Source of the DNA: Paralichthys olivaceus
Taxonomy: Eukaryota > Chordata > Actinopteri > Pleuronectiformes > Paralichthyidae
Reading direction: 5' to 3'
NCBI RefSeq assembly: GCF_024713975.1
Contig: NC_091111.1
Coordinates: forward strand, 19,916,001-19,980,000
DNA: 64,000 bases
In this document: piece by piece, positions 48,556 through 64,000 of the stretch
How the letters are laid out: the number at the start of each line of letters is the position of its first letter
Position numbering within the stretch: the first letter of the stretch is position 1
Made by a program: the position numbers and the translations under genes
Notes under the pieces: generated by a model
Told to the model about the DNA's origin: nothing
Databases searched by the model: none
What the model saw: the letters and a program-made list of their open reading frames with translations, nothing else

Positions 48556-48790
48556 CGTGAAACCCTGGGTGCAGGACGCTGCTCTGCCGTGGGGACGGTG
48601 CTGCGGGTGATGGAGAAGATTGACGCCGGCGCTGCTCCGCTGGTTTCTTTACTCCCGGTGAAACAAAATGGCGACTGCGTAACGTCGCGAGCTCTGCTTC
48701 TTCGTCTGCACGCGAGGGGTTTCCCGCGCTGCTCACCACGGGCTGCTCACTTTCCATCTGTTACTTCCGGTTCGTGTCCGTTTCCACCGA
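48556..48790 (-). promoter_or_regulatory. syncrip: syncrip non-coding first exon and promoter
   Basis: GC- and CpG-rich block. On the minus strand a donor (CACG before GTACGT) ends at 48556, which can splice to the coding exon acceptor at 47626. The likely transcription start is a little right of 48,700, around the CACGGGCTGCTCACTTTCC stretch. Coordinates of the exon start are uncertain. It faces bub1 head-to-head, about 1 kb away. Confidence 0.5.
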
Positions 48791-49650
48791 ACAGCTGATT
48801 TGTGTTTGTTTCTCTCGGCGGCGATCAAACCTGCACACATCTCACTCAGCCCCGATAAAACTCCCTGCTTCAGCGTTAGCCAGCGTTACCTTGGTTATTA
48901 GCTTAGCGTTAGCCTCGTGTTGCTGCACCTTACACGTGTTTTCACTCTGATCTTAACTGTCAACAAAACCGACCTTTTAAAATAATGTCTATAAATCTAC
49001 ATTTACTCCACGTTACTTTTTCAGTGGAGTTTTTAATTCAATTTTCGCAGCTAGTTGCATCCTTTATTTTGAAAACTACAACCGGAAAAACTAATTGCGA
49101 TAGAAACCTTTCACAGTAAACTTCACCTGGAAAAGCTTTTAGTGATAAATAGATTGATAATATTTGATTTGTTAATATTTGATTAAACATCATGTAATGG
49201 ACCCGAGAAGAAAACTTATAATTATAAATTATAAATAATATATATAATTATAAATTATAAAATTTATAATTTATATTCATTCAGCTCAAGTCATTTGAAA
49301 TAGATCTGCAGGTTTGTGTAGTTTTGTACACAACATTTATTCTTGAAGTATGGAGCCTATTTAATGTATATGCTTTTACTTAATAACAATAATAATTGTA
49401 TTCATAAATTATTATAATTGTATGTATACAGCACCTTTTAAAGCAGCCGTTCTTCAGAAAGATGACAAATAAATAATATAATAACATTTAACACAATAAA
49501 ATATTAAAATTCAAACAGCCTTCGTGTTTTCAGTTCGAAGACAAACACGTGACTTGTACCGGAAGTGTTTGTTCGTTAGTATGAAGAGATTGTTTTTTTA
49601 CTCCGGATGTTTCGTCACAGTGTGGGGGCGTGGCCGTCGCTCACAACGCG
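48791..49650. other. AT-rich spacer between syncrip and bub1 promoters
   Basis: No gene seen. Contains near-palindromic AT sequence at 49215-49275 (TTATAATTATAAATTATAAA repeated and inverted) and is AT-rich through 49510. It separates two divergent promoters. Confidence 0.6.
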
Positions 49651-49653
49651 TTG

Positions 49654-49679
49654 CCATTGGCTGAGCGCGAATTTTCAAA
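49654..49679 (+). promoter_or_regulatory. bub1: bub1 promoter: inverted CCAAT box with CDE/CHR-like cell-cycle element
   Basis: CCATTGG (inverted CCAAT, NF-Y) at 49654-49660 is followed by GCGCG (49665-49669), a 4-base spacer AATT, and TTCAAA (49674-49679), the reverse complement of CHR TTTGAA. CCAAT plus CDE/CHR is the known arrangement for DREAM/B-MYB-MuvB-controlled G2/M genes such as BUB1. The start codon is 134 bp further on. The functional assignment is inference. Confidence 0.6.
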
Positions 49680-49812
49680 CGCAGGCTGAGCAGCATCAGA
49701 TCCGAGGAGACAACAAACATGACGATGGAAGTTTCCTGTTGAAGTTTGTGACGTGAAACAATAAAACCCAGCAGCAGCAGGCTATCCGCTGTTTAAAGCA
49801 CGTTTTTAAAAG

Positions 49813-57453
<7,641 letters not shown>

Positions 57454-57679
57454 CGACATCATCACTTCCACCTTCAAAAGTTTTCAGTCTTTTTTTTTTT
57501 TTTTTTTTCAATCTATATTTTAAAAAACTGGTTAAAAATGACTGAAATGTTGTGAAAAGTCACGGGAGATTTTAAACATGTGATTTAGTTTGTACTGGAT
57601 TTGTACATATGAAAATGTAATTATTATTATTCTAGTTCATTTTTATCGAGTTATTAATCGTAATGTTTTTCTTCACATG

Positions 57680-57685
57680 AATAAA
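57680..57685 (+). terminator. bub1: bub1 poly(A) signal (first of two)
   Basis: AATAAA 227 bp after the stop codon; a second at 57838-57843 could serve a longer 3' UTR. A 16-base T run at 57490-57509 lies in the 3' UTR. Confidence 0.6.
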
Positions 57686-57954
57686 CTTTGTGTTTCAGTT
57701 AAAACTTTCACAAATAGAAAAAATACAAAATTCACCTTTTTTCCCACGATTGGGTTTTTAAAGTATTTAAAGAGGAAAGTTTTCTATTTCACGTTTATAA
57801 AAAGTCTAAAGATTTAAAACATCTGTAAATCCTCCAGAATAAAACACTGGGCGGTTTCAACGTGTTCTGGATATTTGACTGTGTCATTGGTGAGTTTTCA
57901 GTTTCAACAGTAAAACGTTTCTCTCGCTCAACGTTCTTCCCCTGTGTCGCTCAG

Positions 57955-58110
57955 TGACTCTAAATAAAGATGGACGCCACGTGTCCACCACTGTCCAGCT
58001 AACGTGGCGGAGGCGAGGTTTCATGACCAATACTGCAGCCAGCCACCAGGGGGTGATGGAAATGCTTTGGCTTCACTAGTAGGAGCCGGCATGTCGTCCA
58101 TCTTGATTTA
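57955..58110 (+). mobile_element. Short MITE copy with a CTCF-like motif (family of 41387-41795)
   Basis: Starts GACTCTAAATAAAGATGGACG and ends GTCGTCCATCTTGATTTA, both related to the termini at 41387-41795. The interior ACTGCAGCCAGCCACCAGGG at 58033-58052 carries CCACCAGGGGGTGAT (58043-58057), a CTCF-like core. Confidence 0.75.
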
Positions 58111-58757
58111 AAATGTTGTGTAACATGTTTTTACTTCAGATGAGATTAGTCGTCTGAACCAGGATCAGGGTGTGATGACTCACACACACACACACACACA
58201 CACACAAACTCACACTCACAGACACACACATCTCACCTGTTTCCTGTTCAGACCTGCAGCTGCTGCTCCTGCATTTTTGTACCTGAAAGTGAGTGTGTCT
58301 GTGTGTGTCTGTGAGTGAATGTGTGTGTTGGGTGTTTCTGTGTGTGTGTGTTGGGTGTTTCCTCTGACAGGCCCCTGAAGGCAGTGAAAACATTCTGCTG
58401 CGTTCAGGGTCTGAGACAAAGTCGGACAGAAAAAAGTTCCTCTCACCAAATATTTCGCTCTTTAATTAGAAACATTTATAAAACGATCTTTTCCTCCCGA
58501 GGGACAGAAATCTGTTGTTGAGGCTCTTTCACAGTTTTCAAACTTTTTATAGAATCACCAGAACGATGGATGAGTCACCAGAGATCAAATGTTTTCAGAT
58601 GAATTGATGAAAATAATAACCGCTGGTTTCACGCTCACGTCTGTGACGGGATGATTTTAAAGCAGAGGAAGTGAATCTAACCTGAAGGAGGGTGGGTCCT
58701 CGGAGCTGAAGGCAGCAGCTCAGGTGGAGGTGAATCCTTCAGTGACATGTTGGAGTC
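58111..58757. other. bub1-glo1 spacer and glo1 promoter region
   Basis: CA tract at 58180-58207, TG-rich tract at 58290-58350. Nothing coding. The 150 bp before the glo1 ATG is the presumed 5' UTR/promoter; no TATA box recognised. Confidence 0.5.
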
Positions 58758-59054
58758 ATGGAGGACAGAGGTCTGTCAGAGGAGGACGTGTCTGCTGCCT
58801 GCAAGGAGGGACACGCCATCACCAAGGTGACGCTTCACTGATCTCACAGGAAGGAGTTCATTTATCTTAGTGATGGAGGTCAGACTTTAGTTTGTGTGTC
58901 TGTGTGTGTGAGTCTGAGTGTGAGTGTGTGTGTGTGTGTGTGAGTCTGAGTGTGTGTGAGTGTGAGTGTGTGTGAGTCTGACTGTGTGTCAGTGTGACTG
59001 TGTGTGGGTGTTTGTTAGTGTGTGTGAGTGTCAGTCTGATTGTGTGTCAGTCTG

Positions 59055-59094
<40 letters not shown>

Positions 59095-59112
59095 TCTGAG
59101 TGTGAGTGTGTG

Positions 59113-59148
<36 letters not shown>

Positions 59149-60811
59149 TCTGAGTGTGTGTGTGTGTGTGAGAGTCTGAGTGTGTGTGAGTGTGTGTGTG
59201 TGTGTGTGAGAGTCTGAGTGTGTGTGAGTCTGAGTGTGAGTGTGTGAGTGTGTGTGTGTGTGTGAGTGTGATTGTGTATCAGTCTGACTGTGTGTGTATC
59301 AGTCTGACTGTGTGTGTGTCAGTGTGAGTGTGAGTGTGTGTGTGTTTAACGCGGTCGGACCTGTTGGACTCCAGACGTGCACACACCCGTGGCCTCACAC
59401 ACTTCACATAGCTTCACTTTGTGTTTCAGGTTTGACAGACTCAGGATTTAAACTCAGTGAAGCAACGTTCACTTTTTATTCTCCGGCTTCTTTAAAACCA
59501 ACTTTGTCACTTTTCCACTTTAAAGCAGCAGCTCAGATGAAGTTTCCCCACGTGTGGCTGCAGAGGGCGCTGCTGTTCCGTCAGAAGTGAATCGTGCTGC
59601 TTTAATATTTCTGTTGGTTTGTTTTCATTCCGTTGAAACGTGACTCTAATGAAGCTTTGTCTCGTTGCCATGGTGACCTGGGTCTCTGCAGGACTACATG
59701 ATGCAGCAGACGATGCTGAGGGTCAAAGATCCCGTGAGATCTCTGGACTTCTACACTCGGATCCTGGGCCTGACGTGAGTCCGCCTCCAGACTCTCGATC
59801 ACAGCATCGCTTCTCTCACAGCTTTGATCCGTCCACGTTTTTTAGATTTCTGTCCCTGACACAAACTCTGAGCTTGAACTAAATCACTCTCCTCTCTGAG
59901 AATCCAACGAACCTTTGACACGTGACTTTAATTCCTGTGCTTGTGAAGGTTTTTGCAGAAAATCGACTTCCCCTCGATGCGCTTCACTCTCTACTTCCTG
60001 GGTTACGAGGACAAGCAGGACATCCCTGCTGACATCAGAGAGAGGACAGCGTGGACCTTCTCTCGCCGAGGCACCATCGAGCTCACACAGTGCGTGTGGT
60101 GACTTCAACACACTGCAAACAGAAAACAGTTACTCATCATCATCAGTTGTAACGATCCCAACATCTCAGACTTTAACCTCGTGTGTTCAGAATCTGTTGA
60201 AATCAATCTTCGATCTCTGATCACTGGTGGACGGACTGTTGGAGTGTCCACAGAGTGTCCACAGAATTAAATCCATCGTGAACGTCTCAGAGTGTCTTTG
60301 TTTTTCAGTAACTGGGGATCAGAGACGGATAAAAAACTGTCGTATCACAACGGGAACAACCAACCACGAGGATTTGGTGAGTCCGTGTGTCTGTGTCTCG
60401 TCGCAGCTCTGTGGTTCTGTGTGTGTCTCACCCTCTGTCCTGCTGCAGGTCACATCGGTATCTGTGTCCCTGACGTCTCTGCCGCCTGTCAATTGTTTGA
60501 GGATCAGGGTGTAACGTTTGTCAAGAAACCACAGTCGGGTGAGTTCTTCTTCTTTGGTCATGAATCGGGTTCACACAGTCGCTGTTTGATATTCAACTCT
60601 AATAAACTTGAATTAAACTCAACTGAACTAATCAACACCTGAAGACGTTGTTGTGTTAGAGCAGGTTGACAATATGTTCGGTTTATTAAACCCTTTAACT
60701 CCTCCCACAGGTAAAGTCAAGGACTTGGCCTTTATTCAGGATCCTGACGGATACTGGATCGAGATCTTTAGTGCGAGGAACATGGTCGACTTGATGTCCC
60801 CGTCACCGTGA
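58758..60811 (+). CDS. glo1: Glyoxalase I (lactoylglutathione lyase), 6 exons
   Basis: Converts the hemithioacetal of methylglyoxal and glutathione to S-lactoylglutathione; cytosolic zinc enzyme. Exons: 58758-58826, 59692-59774, 59949-60089, 60309-60376, 60449-60538, 60711-60811; 552 nt, 183 residues (human 184), all GT-AG and in frame. Zinc ligands recognised by alignment with the human protein: Gln29 ([12 protein letters not shown]), Glu95 (TIELTHN), His122 (GFGHIGI) and Glu168 (YWIEIF). The start at 58758 gives [18 protein letters not shown], like other fish glo1 N-termini. The C-terminus ends MSPSP. Convergent with hey2. Intron 1 contains a large TG/GA tract. Confidence 0.95.
58893..59343. 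repeat. TGTGTGAGTCTGAG-type compound microsatellite in glo1 intron 1
   Basis: About 450 bp of TG repeats interspersed with GAGTCTGAG and CAGTCTGACTG blocks. Likely highly length-variable. Confidence 0.95.
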
Positions 60812-61108
60812 GGACGAGACACACGAGAACGACTCAGGACATTTATTCACTTTTCAAACTCATGAAATCCATAAAAACCTCATCATTACTAAAGTCCGGC
60901 TCCTGAGCTTCATTTTGTTTTGTTGTTGTGTTTCTCAGTGACGAAGCTTCTCTCTCTCGTTTAAAAACCTTATATATATAAAGAACCTCTGGGGGACGTC
61001 CTCGTGTGTCCACTGCAGAGACCAGAGTACTTTTAAAAAGCACCAGACAAAGTCGTGACGATTGAAAGAAGTTTATTCCGTGTGTTTCTGAAGAGAAACA
61101 ATCTGATT

Positions 61109-61114
61109 AATAAA
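61109..61114 (+). terminator. glo1: glo1 candidate poly(A) signal
   Basis: First AATAAA on the plus strand after the glo1 stop at 60811. The hey2 candidate signal on the opposite strand (plus-strand TTTATT at 61389-61394) is 280 bp to its right, so the predicted 3' ends would be close but not overlapping. Confidence 0.5.
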
Positions 61115-61291
61115 TTCTTCTCAAACTGGTTTCACTCAGACGAACAGCTCGTCTCTCTCGATGTCGCGCCGCTCACTTCAAAGCGGCGCCTGGCGTGAGA
61201 ACGTGGCGTCTGAGCCGAGTCGTTCCCAGACCTGTCGACCTTTTAATCCTCGGGTCAGCTGGAAGTGACGTTTACATAAACATGAAGGCAA

Positions 61292-61294
<3 letters not shown>

Positions 61295-61352
<58 letters not shown>
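61295..61352. repeat. GT dinucleotide microsatellite
   Basis: Uninterrupted TG repeat of about 29 units in the glo1/hey2 convergent spacer. Confidence 0.97.
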
Positions 61353-61354
<2 letters not shown>

Positions 61355-61629
61355 TAATCACCAGACTTTACAATCATAAATATGAAGTTTTATTTTCACG
61401 GCAGTCAAACATTTAATGAACGTGGAATAAATCTTATGAGAAGAAAAACACAGTTACACGTAAAAGAAGATTTTCAAACGATCACAGTTTTAATAGAATC
61501 AGCAGGTGAACACGTGAAAAACATGTTAACAGGTTAAAGAGTCGAGAGTTAAAACTTGTCAGTGTTTTCTTCAGTGGTGATCAAAGTGTGACGAGGTCAG
61601 AGGTCAGAGGTCAGCTGCCGCCGCCTCCG

Positions 61630-63094
61630 TCAGAACGCTCCGACCTCGGTTCCCCACGGCCTGTAGGGTTTACTGCTGCTGAGGGGAGTCTGGGAGGAGG
61701 AGGAGGAGCTGGGAGGACTGGAGGTGAAAGAGGAGGGAGGAAGGACGGGGAAACCCGCATGGAGGGCGATGGGAAACGAGGCCGAGAGGGAGAGGAGGGA
61801 GGCGGAGAGGGGGGAGAGCACAAGAGACGAAGAGGAGGAGGAAGGAGAGGAGGAGGTGGTGGAGTCTGCGTGCGCGGAGTAAGAGGAGGCCGCACTGCGC
61901 CGCGATAACTCCGCCAGCCTCTGGGGGGCTCCACCTCCTCCAACGTCTGAGGAAACAGGAGGCCCGTACGGTGTGGCGCCGGGGGGAAGATGTCGGAATG
62001 CGGCCGCAGCGGTGACTGCAGCGGCCCAGTGGTGAGGGTGGAGGGGGTGAGGGAAGGGGTGGGGCTGCTGCTGATGGGGAGAGTGGGAGGCGGCTGTCAG
62101 GGCGGCGGCCTCACGATGGGAGGCACAGGAAGTGAGGTGGGAGAGGAGGCGGGAACGCAGGGGGTCGCCGGAGTCCAGGGTCTCCACGGTGCACAGGTAG
62201 CGGGAAACCTCCGTCACACACTCTCTGAAACCGAGGGACAGGAAGTCCAGGGCCAGAGCGTGGACGTCAAAGTAACCTGCAGACACGTAAAACTTTATTT
62301 ATGAAAACTAAATAAGATTTTCTTTCTTACTACAAACAAATAAAATATATTCCATGAGATGAGCGAGCAGTTTGTTTTTCTTCTGAACACGTGAAGAAGA
62401 ACCAACAGACGCAGGAGACACGAGGCAGCTTGGTCATGTGATCACCTTTCCCCCCGCTCGCCTGCATCATCTTCAGATGGTCGACGGTCATCTGGAGGAT
62501 TTCTGCTTTCTCCAGTTTCGCCGAACCCTGAAAAAAAACCCAGCTGGAGTTAGAACGTGTTTCCTGCAGCTCGTCATCACCACAAGAGGGCAGCGTTCAC
62601 GGGGAAGATGACGCGTCGTCGTCGTCCATCTTTATTTGCGGACTGTTGTGATCAGTAATCAATGAGATGGATGTTATTTGGTGACATGACGACGTGATGT
62701 AATCGTGGAACATCATTAACGTTTTTATATTATTCCAGTACTTAATACTACATCACATCATAGTATTCACATCCTGACTCATGAGGATAAACCAGGAAGA
62801 GAAAGAAAAGTAAATGATAAAGTTTGAATCAGGACATAAAACTAACTTCAAGCTTCACCTGCTTCTCAAACGCTGTGGGGACGAGTCTCCGTAACTCCGT
62901 CAAGCTGTTGTTGATTCTGTCTCTGCGTCTCTTCTCAATAATCTGATGAGAAAAAATCAAACCATTAAAAACTCAAACCCTCAAAGAACCGAAGCTCCGT
63001 CATCGCTAACGTTACCCCTCTGCGTTTCTTCCTCGCCATCACTTGTGTGGAGGCCGTCGGTGATCCACATCTCATCATCCTCATCTTCATGTGT
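61630..63094 (-). CDS. hey2: HEY2 bHLH-Orange transcriptional repressor, 3' four exons (5' partial)
   Basis: Notch-responsive repressor in cardiac and vascular development. Exons found (minus): 63016-63094, 62859-62942, 62446-62527, 61630-62276, phases continuous. They encode [28 protein letters not shown] (basic and helix 1), the second helix [20 protein letters not shown], the Orange domain [20 protein letters not shown], a Ser/Pro/Ala-rich region with long serine runs, and the C-terminal [13 protein letters not shown]. The YRPW-TEVGAF ending is the HEY2 form (HEY1 has TEIGAF). The exon at 63016 begins at an acceptor with one base of a split codon, so the initiator exon (MKRPCE in human) is further right, probably outside the window. 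Candidate 3' hexamer at 61389-61394. Confidence 0.9.
62622..62644 (-). mobile_element. MITE terminus remnant in a hey2 intron
   Basis: CGTCCATCTTTATTTGCGGACT matches, in reverse complement, the terminal sequence of the 41387-41795 family. Only one end is present; short, so the call is tentative. Confidence 0.45.
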
Positions 63095-64000
63095 CTGTGG
63101 AACACATCAAGACGTTTAACGCTCGAACCTGTTTCATTCTTTTTCTTTTGTCTTGTTCATCCAGATGTTGCTGCAACATCTTTTTATTTCTCTCCCTCTG
63201 AATGAACCAGGTCACATGATGAAAACAGAAACCACTTCTCTTTAAACTCTTTCATTTACAGCTGCAGTTTGTCCTGAATTATTTTTTTTTTTACAGAGAG
63301 AATATACAGTTTCTAAAATATGATTATTATTGTCCATTATGACCTAAAGTGAGTCATTATAAAATAACAATGTTAAAGTATTTAACTGGAGTAAACACCA
63401 GACAGAGAAATCACCATGAGAAGTGTTGAACCATCACACGTTGTTCAGTATTTCATTTCTTCTTCAGTTGTTCTGGTTGATCGAGGATTATTTCTTTATT
63501 TCTTATTATTAATAAACTTAGGTCTTATTCCAGCTCCAGGTGAGTGTGACCTCGTCTCACCGGGACATTCAGACATGTGACGTCTTCTCTGAGCTCATGA
63601 CAACATCTGCAACATCTGGATTCTTTTGCTTTGTGCAGAACAGTGAATCTGTAAAGCTGAATTTTATCACCTCACCTTTTTAAATGGAAACTTTTACAAC
63701 CTGAGGATTCTCAAATCTCTTTCATCCTCTTCTGTATCCGACATTATTAAGATGTCGTTAAAGTTTACGACCATCGATCTCAACAAGAGAGGAAGTGAAG
63801 AGTCATTTTAGTTTCTCGAAGTTATTTTTCTTGTTTGCGTGAAAACAAACTGAACGTTTCAGAGTTTTCATCAGTTTCTGAAGTTGTGACTGAGGGTTCG
63901 GGTGATTTCACACATTTCATGGATCAAATAAAGAAACTGTGTTTGGAAGGTGAATATCTTTCAGAATAAAAGAATAAATGAATCAACTGGTTCAGATTTT
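63095..64000. other. hey2 first intron (presumed)
   Basis: No exon recognised. AT-rich; I looked on the minus strand for an initiator exon like MKRPCE and found none. If the first exon exists it lies past 64000. Confidence 0.55.

Noticed and set aside
61588-62304. Plus-strand Gly/Arg-rich frames opposite hey2
   Set aside because: Antisense shadow of the Ser/Pro-rich hey2 last exon.

Overview
The window is nuclear DNA from a vertebrate, most likely a percomorph-type teleost. The genes are intron-rich with GT-AG (one GC-AG) introns, the proteins match vertebrate families, and non-coding DNA carries many CA/GT microsatellites, long minisatellites and short inverted-repeat transposons of kinds common in teleosts. 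No bacterial, viral or organellar genes were seen. The species call is inference.

Layout, left to right. (1) 1-1.93 kb: the terminal coding exon and 3' end of mei4 (+), preceded by an intronic 12-bp minisatellite. (2) 1.9-21.05 kb: a gene-poor interval with a 1.15-kb minisatellite, microsatellites, a MITE end and several CTCF-like motifs. (3) 21.37-27.78 kb: complete nt5e/CD73 (+), 9 exons. (4) 30.17-38.80 kb: snx14 (-), 27 exons found; the short terminal exon is not placed. nt5e and snx14 are convergent. (5) 39.0-43.3 kb: spacer with two complete MITEs. (6) 43.86-48.8 kb: syncrip/hnRNP Q (-), 10 coding exons plus a non-coding 5' exon. (7) 49.81-57.45 kb: bub1 (+), 23 exons, head-to-head with syncrip. 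(8) 58.76-60.81 kb: glo1 (+), 6 exons. (9) 61.63-63.09 kb: hey2 (-), convergent with glo1, its first exon probably beyond the right edge. NT5E, SNX14 and SYNCRIP are neighbours in human 6q14, so that block is conserved synteny; MEI4 and HEY2 are also on human 6q, whereas BUB1 and GLO1 are elsewhere, which points to fish-lineage rearrangement.

The genes are not one pathway: meiotic recombination (mei4), extracellular adenosine production (nt5e), ER/lipid and endolysosomal sorting (snx14), RNA processing (syncrip), spindle checkpoint (bub1), methylglyoxal detoxification (glo1) and Notch-responsive transcription (hey2).

The most unusual feature is that several intronic minisatellites start or end at splice sites, so the array unit resembles the splice site itself: nt5e introns 1 and 2, snx14 introns 2 and 27, and bub1 intron 22. 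Tandem expansion has also entered coding sequence in syncrip (an 8-residue N-terminal repeat) and apparently bub1 (SP-rich repeats). I found no operon-like or wholly novel gene system. All exon junctions below were placed by hand from splice consensus, reading frame and family similarity, and each chain keeps its frame throughout.
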